In this document: one piece after another, positions 17,793 to 25,078 of the stretch
Layout of the letters: each line of letters opens with the position of its first letter
Numbering within the stretch: the first letter of the stretch is position 1
NCBI GenBank assembly: GCA_017480245.1
Contig: JAFVBA010000022.1
Coordinates: forward strand, 1 to 64,000
Reading direction: 5' to 3'
Source of the DNA: Bacteroidales bacterium
GTDB taxonomy: Bacteria > Bacteroidota > Bacteroidia > Bacteroidales > P3
DNA: 64,000 nt
Position numbers and translations under genes: made by a program
The notes under the pieces: generated by a model
Seen by the model: the letters and a program-made list of their open reading frames with translations, nothing else
Database searches by the model: none
Told to the model about the DNA's origin: nothing

Positions 17793-18530
17793 TTATTTCT
17801 CGATTCTTTTCACTACTATGACGGAGATTTCGTACAGCAACCAAATGGGCAAGAATACAATAGTTAAGGTAAATATATCGCTGGTAGGAGTAATAATTGC
17901 CGCCATAATCAAGATAACTACTATTGCGTGGCGGCGGTATTTGCGCATCCATTTGCTTTTTAATAATCCGAATCTACCGAGCAGCCACGACAAAACGGGT
18001 ATTTCAAACACGATACCGAACACTAATGTCATCATAAGCAAAGTATCCATATACGAATCCAATGTAAGCATATTTCTTACTTCTGCGCTCACCTCGTAAG
18101 TACCGAGAAATCTCAGCGTCAAAGGAAATATTAAGAAATAGTTAATCACTGCTCCCAAGATAAACATCAAATAAGCCGCAAGGACAATGTGCGAAGAATA
18201 TTTCTTTTCGTTTTCATACAGCGCCGGCGAAACGAATTTGAACAGTTCATATATTATATAAGGAGAAGCGGCTATTATTCCCGCCACAACGGATACTTTC
18301 AAATGCATCATAAATTGTCCCGTTAGTTCGGTATTAATTAAAGAGATGTTGAAATCTTCTCCGCCTAAGATTTTATAACTTATAAAGGACGAACTTTTCG
18401 GTGCAAAAATAATATCAAACAGCCAATCTTTCAAAAAGAATGCTGCCAATGAAAATACCAATGCTATAATAATTATACGGATTATTACAGAGCGTAAATC
18501 ATCCAGATGTTCCCAAAAAGTTTCCTCCAT
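17793..18530 (-). CDS. tatC: Sec-independent protein translocase TatC
   Basis: A 245-residue polytopic membrane protein, the receptor for twin-arginine signal peptides in the Tat translocase. Family landmarks are the N-terminal FWEHLDDLRSVIIRI (the conserved E-H-L-x-E/D-L-R motif), the SPYIIYELFKFVSPALYENE segment, FGIVFEIPVLSWLLGRFG, and the final AAIITPTSDIFTL. About six transmembrane segments fit. The frame is open to 18587, but that extension is encoded by an intergenic 32-bp repeat; the ATG at 18530 (MEETFWEH) gives the family start. No tatB is present, so the system is a TatA-TatC type. Confidence 0.93.
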   Translation of the reverse strand: MEETFWEHLDDLRSVIIRIIIIALVFSLAAFFLKDWLFDIIFAPKSSSFISYKILGGEDFNISLINTELTGQFMMHLKVSVVAGIIAASPYIIYELFKFVSPALYENEKKYSSHIVLAAYLMFILGAVINYFLIFPLTLRFLGTYEVSAEVRNMLTLDSYMDTLLMMTLVFGIVFEIPVLSWLLGRFGLLKSKWMRKYRRHAIVVILIMAAIITPTSDIFTLTIVFLPIWLLYEISVIVVKRIEK

Positions 18531-18542
18531 AATAATTATATT

Positions 18543-18624
18543 ATATGTAGTATTTAGTATGTAGAATGTAGTATATGGCTGACGCACCCGTATATATGCT
18601 ACATCTACGTGCTAAATACTATAT
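18543..18624. repeat. Inverted pair of a 32-bp repeat between tatA and tatC
   Basis: The left arm at 18543-18576 (ATATGTAGTATTTAGTATGT and onward) and the right arm at 18594-18624 (ATATGCTACATCTACGTGCT and onward) are inverted copies of the repeat that flanks the four-helix-bundle gene at 42577-43013. A 17-base centre (about 18577-18593) separates them, with no gene inside. As RNA it would form a long hairpin between the two tat genes. Confidence 0.75.
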
Positions 18625-18631
18625 GAAAAAC

Positions 18632-18796
18632 TTATTTTTCTTCTTTTTTGTCTTCTTCTATCTCACCGTTCATACCGTCCTTGAAACTTTTAACGCCTTT
18701 TCCCAAGCCTTTCATCAATTCCGGTATCTTCTTTCCTCCGAATAACAGCAAAACTACCAATGCTATTACAAGTATTTCGGGCATTCCTAATCTCAT
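18632..18796 (-). CDS. tatA: Twin-arginine translocase subunit TatA
   Basis: A 54-residue protein, [20 protein letters not shown] at the N-terminus, followed by the TatA hinge and amphipathic helix [20 protein letters not shown] and a charged tail ending IEEDKKEEK. This is the full TatA/E pattern: short transmembrane helix, FG(G)KKIPEL motif, amphipathic helix. TatA oligomers form the protein-conducting assembly with TatC for folded, cofactor-bearing proteins. It lies upstream of tatC in the same orientation, separated by the inverted repeat. A -7 box at 18842-18835 precedes it, so it is the first gene of the Tat / Fe-S operon. Confidence 0.93.
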   Translation of the reverse strand: MRLGMPEILVIALVVLLLFGGKKIPELMKGLGKGVKSFKDGMNGEIEEDKKEEK

Positions 18797-18834
18797 TTTG
18801 CAATAAATTTAAAGGTTAATAATTAAAACGGTTG

Positions 18835-18842
18835 CAAAGTTA
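18835..18842 (-). promoter_or_regulatory. -7 box of the tat operon
   Basis: Minus-strand TAACTTTG matches TAnnTTTG, 39 bases upstream of the tatA ATG. No good -33 TTTG at the standard spacing. Confidence 0.5.
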
Positions 18843-18887
18843 CATAAAATTATTTAATTATCACTTACCATTATCGCAAAATCGGGA

Positions 18888-19793
18888 TTATTCTTCGTCG
18901 TTGTTGTTTTTACTGGATTGTTGGCGGAATTGTTTCGGAGATATTCCCATTTGTGTTTTAAAGAATTTGCCGAAGAAGGAAACACTCGGGAAATTCAAAT
19001 CATTACTTATTTCTTGTATGCTCTTATCTGTATATTTCAATCTATGGGTTATTTCTTTCAGAATATAGGCATGGATAATCTCCAAGGCATTTTTCCCACT
19101 TGTGTTCTTAATTACCGAAGAAAGATATTTACTTGATACATTCAGTCTGTCGGCTGCTTCTTTTACCGAGCGAATCATTCCTTTTTCTGAAGCCAACAGC
19201 TCAACAAAGCGTTTAAACAAAATATCTCCTTGCCGTATATCCATATTTTCAAAGGATTTTTCTTTTGAAGAAAATCTGTCCGTTATGATTAAAAATTCGT
19301 AAATCAAGCATGACAAAAGCGAATGCATGATTTCTTGATGATATAAGTTGTTATGATTTTTTAGTTTCGTTTCTGCAATATAATAATAGTAATACAGAAT
19401 CTGCATATCCTTTTCTTTTAAATGTATTACAGGATTTTTCAAAACATAATACAGATTCTGCCAAACGTTTTTGCTGATATACAAAGCAGAATCTACGGAA
19501 GAAGTAGAAAAACCGACTATTTTGCAATCGAAATCTTTGCTTAAAGTATAATCATCTATGATGGTGTCGGGCGGACATATCAAAACGTCGTTTTTATTCA
19601 CGTTCCATTTGTTGTCATTCATCAATATATCGGCATGTCCGTTGATACAGAATATCATAGTTGTTATATCAATGTAGGATTTTCTTAAACTTCCGTCAGC
19701 AATCTTACTTACATCATCTACTATTACCAAATTGCCGTCATTATATTCAATCCAATCGGCATGTCTTAAGGTTTCTAAATTTAATTCTTGCAT
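18888..19793 (-). CDS. AraC-family transcriptional regulator
   Basis: A 301-residue regulator. The N-terminal about 180 residues form a cupin-like sensing domain (FCINGHADILMNDNKWNVNK, DVLICPPDTIID). The C-terminal about 100 residues are an AraC DNA-binding domain with two helix-turn-helix units: VKEAADRLNVSSKYLSSVIK and IQEISNDLNFPSVSFFGKFF, then KTQMGISPKQFRQQ. The ligand is unknown. The frame opens with TTG at 19802; the ATG at 19793 (MQELNLETL) is a better start, about 10 bases downstream of the start site predicted from the -7 box at 19811. It is divergent from the exosortase gene, so it may regulate it; that is only positional inference. Confidence 0.88.
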   Translation of the reverse strand: MQELNLETLRHADWIEYNDGNLVIVDDVSKIADGSLRKSYIDITTMIFCINGHADILMNDNKWNVNKNDVLICPPDTIIDDYTLSKDFDCKIVGFSTSSVDSALYISKNVWQNLYYVLKNPVIHLKEKDMQILYYYYYIAETKLKNHNNLYHQEIMHSLLSCLIYEFLIITDRFSSKEKSFENMDIRQGDILFKRFVELLASEKGMIRSVKEAADRLNVSSKYLSSVIKNTSGKNALEIIHAYILKEITHRLKYTDKSIQEISNDLNFPSVSFFGKFFKTQMGISPKQFRQQSSKNNNDEE

Positions 19794-19810
19794 ATCAAAC
19801 AAATTTTTTG

Positions 19811-19818
19811 CAAATATA
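19811..19818 (-). promoter_or_regulatory. -7 box of the AraC-type regulator
   Basis: Minus-strand TATATTTG matches TAnnTTTG and predicts a transcript start near 19803, giving a leader of about 10 bases. Confidence 0.5.
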
Positions 19819-19890
19819 AAAGTATTTTTCCGAATCTTAGGTTTTAGTTTTCTGTTTTAATTGTTCTATTTTCACAAAAAAGTATTTTTA

Positions 19891-19922
19891 TTCGTTAGTT
19901 AAGCGGATTTTTACTACTTTTG
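19891..19922 (+). promoter_or_regulatory. Promoter of the exosortase gene, predicting a leaderless mRNA
   Basis: TTCG at 19891-19894 stands 20 bases before TACTTTTG at 19915-19922. The second matches the -7 consensus and the first is one base from TTTG. The likely transcription start coincides with the ATG at 19929. Confidence 0.55.
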
Positions 19923-19928
19923 CAAATT

Positions 19929-20573
19929 ATGAATTTAAAAGATAGAGTAAAAAAAGAACTTGTTGCTGTTTGGGAATTAGAAAGTAACAGACAAATAATA
20001 AAAGACGTTGCATTACTTGCGGTAGCTACCATAGTGTTTCATTTTCTTTATTGGTACAGTGGGATGAATGATTGGATATTCGGTCCTTTTACCCAAAACG
20101 TTTATGATTTCTTCAGACATCTTGCCTTCAATCTGTCTTTGATTCCTTGCAAAGCGTTTATAGACAAGCCTTTTGATATTTCAGATACTACTTATTATTT
20201 TTATGAAATCTTGCCTAACGGATTTAAATACTACAATAGAACAATGGAAATCAATATTGACTGTTCCGGAGTTAAACAATTGTTGCAGTTTCTTTTGATT
20301 ATGCTTTTATGCAGAGGCAATTTTTGGAAAAAAGGTGTTTATTTCGTGGTGGGATGTTTGGTTATATTGTTTTTTAATGTTGTAAGAATTTTTCTTCTTA
20401 CCTCAATTTTTGCCGATAATCCTCATTTGTTTAAACCTATTCACGATTGGATTGCAAGACCTATGATGTATATAATTATTTTTTCGTTATGGTTAATTTG
20501 GATTTCTTATTTTGCAAAACGAAAACAGAAATCTTCCAAGCCCTTAGCTGAAAATCCGACGCCGTTGGCTTAA
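19929..20573 (+). CDS. Exosortase/archaeosortase-family membrane cysteine transpeptidase
   Basis: A 214-residue polytopic protein with the exosortase signature: Cys112 in INIDCSGVKQLLQF, Arg153 in NVVRIFLLT and His172 in PIHDWIARP, each next to or within membrane helices. Exosortases recognise C-terminal sorting tails and process them after export. Bacteroidota carry several types, for example XrtF and XrtN; I cannot fix the type by eye. No partner assembly protein or tail-bearing substrate is adjacent, so it is an orphan here. The frame begins with a TTG at 19920, but the ATG at 19929 fits the promoter. The composite repeat at 20577 starts 3 bases after its stop codon. Confidence 0.82.
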   Translation: MNLKDRVKKELVAVWELESNRQIIKDVALLAVATIVFHFLYWYSGMNDWIFGPFTQNVYDFFRHLAFNLSLIPCKAFIDKPFDISDTTYYFYEILPNGFKYYNRTMEINIDCSGVKQLLQFLLIMLLCRGNFWKKGVYFVVGCLVILFFNVVRIFLLTSIFADNPHLFKPIHDWIARPMMYIIIFSLWLIWISYFAKRKQKSSKPLAENPTPLA

Positions 20574-20576
20574 TAT

Positions 20577-20728
20577 CTGCCGCCCTTTGCAAAATAAATT
20601 TGAAAAAAACTCTTTTTTTAGGTCAAAAAAACTGTTTTTTTACTCCGAAAAAAGAGTTTTTTTTAAATTTTTTCCGCAAAGGGCGGCAAGAACTTCCCCA
20701 AGGGCGTCAAAATAGTAGCAAAGGGCAA
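20577..20728. repeat. Intergenic composite repeat B (three 22-23 nt A/T-tract units with inverted arms)
   Basis: Units at 20603-20619, 20625-20641 and 20648-20664 have the form A6-7, a three-base core (CTC, CTG, GAG), T7-8. The outer cores are complementary, so the array is palindromic about the middle unit. Arms TGCCGCCCTTTGC (20578-20590) and its exact complement (20676-20688) enclose it. Degenerate copies of the right arm (AAGGGCGTCAAA, GCAAAGGGCAAT) continue to 20728. It lies between convergent genes and may terminate both. Confidence 0.85.
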
Positions 20729-20793
20729 TGATTAATTAAGAAATAATTATTATAATCTGCCAATCAAAATAGAAAAAGAGACTGTTTGTTAAT

Positions 20794-21831
20794 TTAAGGG
20801 GTGCAGAAAATGCCGCAAAACATAATAAGGTTAGAGTTTTTGCCTCTTACAATGAAAAGAAAAGGGGAGGAGTATTTGATAATTTCGCTGTTATTACTTT
20901 GAAAAATACTGTTGTTTGCGGTACTTGTTGTATTGGCGTTCAAATCTGCTTGAGTGGCTTTAGTTAATTTGAAACAAGACAGAATGTTTAGTCTTTTTGG
21001 AAAAATAACAGTGGAATCTTCGTAAGTGTATTGCGGCATCGGCAGGTTGGAAACGGTATCGTTTATCTCAAAAAGTGGGAGTGATACATTGATTTTCCTT
21101 TCCTGCATATTGTTGATAAGAGTAGAATATTTTTCTTCGCTGAAATGTGCCGTATAATCTTTAATGGATTCATTCAACGGACGAATCAATATAAGCATAT
21201 AGTTACCGTTGCCGATAGGAAGTTCAGTTGCTATTTCATTATCATTTCTATATGTACGTATATCACCGTTTATTGTGATAAATTCCAAACGGGGTTTTTT
21301 ATTATCAAAAGTCGTAAATATATTATCAATATTATTAGGCGCAGCATCCGGATACATTAGTTTTATTTCAAAATTTTGAAAGATGTTAAGTATTGTATCA
21401 CTTTGCGCTTCAATAGATGTCGTTATATTTATTGATGAATCAATTTCTTTTACGGTTTGCAAAAATGATTTTTCGCTATTGAGTCTTTGCCTATGCGATA
21501 GTTCCGAAAGGTTGTAATGTTTTAAAAATCCTTTTTGCCAAACTTCGTAAGTAGTATCATTGAGCAGAGTATTGATAAGGTAAAGCGGTGCAACGGCAAA
21601 GTTATTTATTGAACTGTCTTTGGCAATGTCTGTCAAAAGCAGCGAAATAAAATTATTACTTGCCTGAAACATTTTGATTTGTTGCAAAGAAAAATTCTCT
21701 GCAGGAGTACCTACCATCGTGTTCGGCGAAATAGATATACTGTAAAGATTATTCTTTTCTTTGGTGCAAGAAAAAAATATTGTAAATACTATTAAAAGTA
21801 TTGTATAAATTGATTTGAAGTTGGTTTTCAT
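20794..21831 (-). CDS. Divergent serpin-like lipoprotein
   Basis: A 345-residue protein with a lipobox at Cys22 (TIFFSC). Several stretches match serpin landmarks: YMLILIRPLNESIKDYTAHF (the strand before helix F in serpins), INVSLPLFEIND (the V-x-L-P-K-F strand), and SPFLFIVRGKNSNLIMFCGI, which fits the serpin C-terminus (H-P-F-L-F-x-I-x-x-x-x-T-x-x-I-L-F-x-G). The region that should hold the hinge and reactive loop (about residues 285-318, KATQADLNANTTSTANN) is short and lacks the usual E-E-G-T-x-A-A-A hinge, so inhibitory activity is doubtful. Residues after the Cys (TKEKNN) are not acidic, so a periplasm-facing location is likelier. The ATG at 21831 was preferred to TTG at 21840. Confidence 0.62.
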   Translation of the reverse strand: MKTNFKSIYTILLIVFTIFFSCTKEKNNLYSISISPNTMVGTPAENFSLQQIKMFQASNNFISLLLTDIAKDSSINNFAVAPLYLINTLLNDTTYEVWQKGFLKHYNLSELSHRQRLNSEKSFLQTVKEIDSSINITTSIEAQSDTILNIFQNFEIKLMYPDAAPNNIDNIFTTFDNKKPRLEFITINGDIRTYRNDNEIATELPIGNGNYMLILIRPLNESIKDYTAHFSEEKYSTLINNMQERKINVSLPLFEINDTVSNLPMPQYTYEDSTVIFPKRLNILSCFKLTKATQADLNANTTSTANNSIFQSNNSEIIKYSSPFLFIVRGKNSNLIMFCGIFCTP

Positions 21832-21837
21832 AGTTTG

Positions 21838-21895
21838 CAAAATTATTAAATATTTGTTTGATAGAGCGTTTTTTAGAAAAAATAATTTAATTTTG
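21838..21895. promoter_or_regulatory. Divergent promoters of the serpin-like gene and recX
   Basis: Minus-strand TAATTTTG at 21845-21838 ends 6 bases before the serpin-like ATG, suggesting a leaderless transcript. Plus-strand TAATTTTG at 21888-21895 lies 17 bases before the recX ATG. Confidence 0.5.
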
Positions 21896-21912
21896 CAAAA
21901 ATTTAATTTCTT

Positions 21913-22386
21913 ATGGGACAGAAAAAACTTGAAACATTGGGGAAAGCTGTTGAATATGCAAAGCGTTATTGCAGTTTGCAGGAAAGCAGTGCTAAAGACG
22001 TAAAAAACAAACTTTTGAAGTATGGTTTGGACAGTAATTCGGCAGATAAGGTGATAGAAACGTTGATTGCCGAAGATTATATCAACAATGAACGTTATGC
22101 ATTGTTATATACCCGCAGTAAAATAAGACAAAGCCATTGGGGAAAGATAAAAATCAAACGTATGTTACTTAGTAAAGGCATCAGCGGGGAATGTATAAAA
22201 AATGCTTTCTCTCAAATAGACGAGCAAGAATACAAACAAGTTTTGCAATACCTGTTTGAAAAGAAACTCTCTTCACTTAATGTTGATGATGAATACCAAA
22301 AGAAATACCGACTGCAATATTTCCTGTCTTCTCATGGCTTTGAAACCGATTTAATTGAGGAAATATTCGCTCAGTATTCGCTTTGA
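21913..22386 (+). CDS. recX: Regulatory protein RecX
   Basis: A 157-residue RecX-family protein, which binds RecA filaments and limits recombinase activity. Three-helix repeats typical of RecX are visible: AVEYAKRYCSLQESSAKDVK with NKLLKYGL, VIETLIAEDYINNERYALLY, and WGKIKIKRMLLSKGISGECI. Its length is normal for the family. It is a single gene read divergently from the serpin-like gene and ends 13 bases before the convergent lipoprotein gene. recA is not in the window. Confidence 0.87.
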   Translation: MGQKKLETLGKAVEYAKRYCSLQESSAKDVKNKLLKYGLDSNSADKVIETLIAEDYINNERYALLYTRSKIRQSHWGKIKIKRMLLSKGISGECIKNAFSQIDEQEYKQVLQYLFEKKLSSLNVDDEYQKKYRLQYFLSSHGFETDLIEEIFAQYSL

Positions 22387-22399
22387 TTGTTCTGAATCC

Positions 22400-22774
22400 T
22401 TAGTATAAAGGAACTACTTTAGTAACTACTTGGCCTTCTTTTAATCTTACTGTTGCCGTTCCGGTTTTTATATCCGGAGATACTCCATACGAAACCGTTA
22501 CATCAAAAATGGCTTCATTGTAAAAGAAGAAGTATGCCTCTCCGTGATTATCCGTTACGTCATCTCTTGTTATCGTTCCGTTGTTTTTGCCGACATGAAC
22601 TTTGGCTCCGACTAATCTGGTGTTGTTTTGCCCGTCCGGAGTAGTACTGTAGCCATCTACTGCAACAACTGTCAATCCGCAACCGTCCAAATCATCACCG
22701 CATCCGCTGAAAACAGGTATTACGACAGAAAAAAATAATATCGCCGCAAAAGTTTTCCAAATATTCTTCTTCAT
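22400..22774 (-). CDS. Small lipoprotein with carboxypeptidase-regulatory-like fold
   Basis: A 124-residue protein with a lipobox at Cys25 (PVFSGC) followed by GDDLDGCG, an acidic run that suggests surface display. The rest fits one Ig-like/carboxypeptidase-regulatory beta sandwich: LTVVAVDGYSTTPDGQNNTR, LVGAKVHVGKNNG, then TDNHGEAYFFFYNEAIFDVT and a final strand TGTATVRLKEGQVVTKVVPL. The pattern of a variable, then a G-x-A-x-F strand is that of the peptidase-associated fold. Function unknown; such domains often act as adhesins or scaffolds. Confidence 0.75.
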   Translation of the reverse strand: MKKNIWKTFAAILFFSVVIPVFSGCGDDLDGCGLTVVAVDGYSTTPDGQNNTRLVGAKVHVGKNNGTITRDDVTDNHGEAYFFFYNEAIFDVTVSYGVSPDIKTGTATVRLKEGQVVTKVVPLY

Positions 22775-22856
22775 ATCAAATTTTTTTTGTAATATTGCAC
22801 TTTAAAATTTAGTTAAATCAAAACTGGTTGATTCAGTTTGCAAATGTAAGAAAAAA

Positions 22857-23558
22857 ATGAGACGTACAAAAAAAATTTTAACTTTATTTGCCGTTTTAAG
22901 TGTCGTTTTTGCGGGATGTAAATCAAACAAAACTTCACAAACGGCTGAAAATACGGAAAATACAATGATACAAGAAAAACAAACTACGGTACTTATTTCT
23001 ACTCCTTACGGAGATATGAAGGCTGTTTTGTACAATGAAACGCCTCAACACAGAGATAATTTCATTAAAATCGTAAAAGACGGCGTTTTGGACTCAACTC
23101 TTTTCCATCGAGTGATACAAGGATTTATGATTCAGGGAGGAGACCCAAACAGTAAGACAGCTCGCAAAGGTCAGATGCTTGGTAACGGCGACCTTGGGTA
23201 CAGAGTGCCGGCTGAATTCAACAGTAACATTATTCATAAGAAAGGTGCGTTGGCTGCGGCAAGAGATATGAATCCTCAAAAGGCATCTTCGGCTTGTCAG
23301 TTCTATATTTGTCAAGGTAAAGTCTATACTCCTGCCGAACTTGACCAGTTTGAATCCCGTATGGGCAAGAGTTTCTCTTCTCTTCAGCGCAACACCTACA
23401 CTACTGTGGGAGGTGTTCCTTTCCTTGACGGAGATTACACTGTTTTTGGGCAGGTTACCAACGGTTTGGAGGTAATTGACAAGATTGCCGCCGTAAAAAC
23501 GGATGCCAATGACAGACCTTTGGAGGATATTCGTATGACTGTCAAAATTATTGAGTAG
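22857..23558 (+). CDS. Lipoprotein peptidyl-prolyl cis-trans isomerase, cyclophilin type
   Basis: A 233-residue cyclophilin that isomerises Xaa-Pro bonds during folding of exported proteins. The lipobox ends at Cys21 (VVFAGC) followed by KSNKTS, not acidic, so a periplasmic face is likely. The cyclophilin domain covers about residues 48-232 with the active-site stretch FHRVIQGFMIQGGDPNSKTA (catalytic Arg in FHRV), ACQFYICQGK and YTVFGQVTNGLEVIDKI. A roughly 35-residue insertion after FYICQ (KVYTPAELDQFESRMGKSFS) is common in Bacteroidota homologues. pheS follows after 24 bases and folB after that, probably in one transcript. Confidence 0.88.
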   Translation: MRRTKKILTLFAVLSVVFAGCKSNKTSQTAENTENTMIQEKQTTVLISTPYGDMKAVLYNETPQHRDNFIKIVKDGVLDSTLFHRVIQGFMIQGGDPNSKTARKGQMLGNGDLGYRVPAEFNSNIIHKKGALAAARDMNPQKASSACQFYICQGKVYTPAELDQFESRMGKSFSSLQRNTYTTVGGVPFLDGDYTVFGQVTNGLEVIDKIAAVKTDANDRPLEDIRMTVKIIE

Positions 23559-23582
23559 ATTAACGCCGATAATATCAGAAAT

Positions 23583-24617
23583 ATGTTACAGGAAATCATA
23601 AAACAAAAGTTAGAAGAGGTAAAAAATCTTTCTGCCTCCACACTTGAAGAGATTGAAAAGGCGAGAATAGAATATCTTGGCAAGAAAGGTTTGATGAATG
23701 ACTTATTTGCCAAATTTAAAGAGGTACCTAACGAACAGAAAAAGGAAGCCGGAGTTCTTTTAAATGAGTTAAAAACTTCCGTTCAGCAGAAGATAGAACA
23801 ACTAAAGGAGACAATAGCACAGAGGCAAGAAGAATTAAAACCTAAAGAAGACCTTACAAAACCGGCAGATTTGCTTTCCTTGGGAAGCATTCACCCATTG
23901 ACTACCGTAAGAAAGGAAATCATTGACATATTTTCGCATATTGGTTTCACGGTTGCAGAAGGTCCGGAAGTGGAAGATGATTGGCATGTTTTTTCTGCCC
24001 TTAATTTTCCGCCGGAACATCCAGCCAGGGATATGCAAGACACATTCTTTGTAGAAAACCGCGAAGACGGTAACAATGTATTGCTCCGTACCCATACATC
24101 TTCGGTACAAGTCAGAACGATGGAGCATAACCAACCGCCGATTCGTATTATTGCCCCGGGAAGAGTGTTCCGTAACGAAGCAATATCCGCACGCGCACAC
24201 TGTATATTCCATCAAGTTGAAGGATTGTATATAGACAAGGGAGTAAGTTTCGCAGACCTTAAACAGACTTTGCTTTATTTTGTAAAGGAAATGTTCGGCA
24301 GTGAAACGCAAATACGTTTGCGTCCGTCATATTTCCCATTCACCGAACCGAGTGCTGAGATGGATATATCCTGTACTATTTGCGGCGGCGAGGGCTGCAA
24401 TATTTGCAAACACACAGGTTGGTTGGAGATATTGGGTTGCGGAATGGTTGATCCGAATGTACTGAAAGCAAGCGGTATTGACCCTGACATTTATTCGGGA
24501 TTTGCTTTCGGAATGGGCGTTGAAAGAATTGCGATGTTGAAATATGATGTCAAGGATTTGCGTCAGTATTTTGAGAATGACATCCGCTTCCTTAACCAAT
24601 TTGCAGCAACAATATAA
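23583..24617 (+). CDS. pheS: Phenylalanine--tRNA ligase alpha subunit
   Basis: A 344-residue class II aminoacyl-tRNA synthetase subunit that forms phenylalanyl-tRNA with PheT. Residues 1-90 are the N-terminal coiled coil; the catalytic core follows. Class II motif 2 is visible in VFRNEAISARAHCIFHQVEG, and motif 3 in FGMGVERIAMLKYDVKDLRQ. The segment PSYFPFTEPSAEMDI is characteristic of PheS. A Cys-rich insertion (CTICGGEGCNICKHTGW) is present, as in many Bacteroidota PheS proteins, and may bind metal. pheT is not in the window. It is flanked by the cyclophilin gene (24 bases) and folB (8 bases). Confidence 0.95.
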   Translation: MLQEIIKQKLEEVKNLSASTLEEIEKARIEYLGKKGLMNDLFAKFKEVPNEQKKEAGVLLNELKTSVQQKIEQLKETIAQRQEELKPKEDLTKPADLLSLGSIHPLTTVRKEIIDIFSHIGFTVAEGPEVEDDWHVFSALNFPPEHPARDMQDTFFVENREDGNNVLLRTHTSSVQVRTMEHNQPPIRIIAPGRVFRNEAISARAHCIFHQVEGLYIDKGVSFADLKQTLLYFVKEMFGSETQIRLRPSYFPFTEPSAEMDISCTICGGEGCNICKHTGWLEILGCGMVDPNVLKASGIDPDIYSGFAFGMGVERIAMLKYDVKDLRQYFENDIRFLNQFAATI

Positions 24618-24625
24618 AGATTGTT

Positions 24626-24976
24626 ATGGCCACAATATCAATTGAAAATATGAAATTTTATGCCTATCACGGATGTTTCAATGAAGAACGGGTGATAGGC
24701 ACAAATTTTTGTGTAAGTATTTGGTTTGAAACCGATACACAAAAGGCTGAAATCACCGATGAGGTCAGCGATACGGTTGATTATTCTCAAGTCTATGCCG
24801 TTATCAAAGAGCAGATGTCTGTTTCGTCTCATTTGTTGGAACATGTCGGGCGCAGGATTATCAATGCCGTCAAAGAAAACTTCAAAGGAATTACCAAAAT
24901 CAAACTAAAAATCTCTAAAATGAATCCTCCTGTCGGCGGACAAATGGATTGCGTCAGCATTATATTGGAAGGATAA
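24626..24976 (+). CDS. folB: Dihydroneopterin aldolase
   Basis: A 116-residue FolB enzyme, which converts 7,8-dihydroneopterin to 6-hydroxymethyl-7,8-dihydropterin and glycolaldehyde in folate synthesis. Family landmarks are MKFYAYHGCFNEERVIGTNF (the F-x-G/A-Y-H-G-x-x-x-x-E motif), VDYSQVYAVIKEQM and LLEHVGRRIINAV. Length is typical. It starts 8 bases after pheS, so it is translated from the same transcript. A stretch of 100 bases without a gene follows before the convergent gene at 25079. Confidence 0.92.
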   Translation: MATISIENMKFYAYHGCFNEERVIGTNFCVSIWFETDTQKAEITDEVSDTVDYSQVYAVIKEQMSVSSHLLEHVGRRIINAVKENFKGITKIKLKISKMNPPVGGQMDCVSIILEG

Positions 24977-25078
24977 TCTCAAGATATATAAGAATAAAAT
25001 AGAATGTTACGAACTGTACAGACAATATAAATTTATTTTAGTTTTGTGCAGAAGTATGATATTCAGGGGAGAATATAA

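Noticed and set aside
18531-18587. N-terminal extension of TatC
   Set aside because: It is encoded by the 32-bp repeat and is absent from the TatC family pattern.
25039-25046. Consensus -7 box TAGTTTTG on the plus strand
   Set aside because: There is no plus-strand gene downstream; the next gene is convergent. Probably chance, though a small RNA cannot be excluded.
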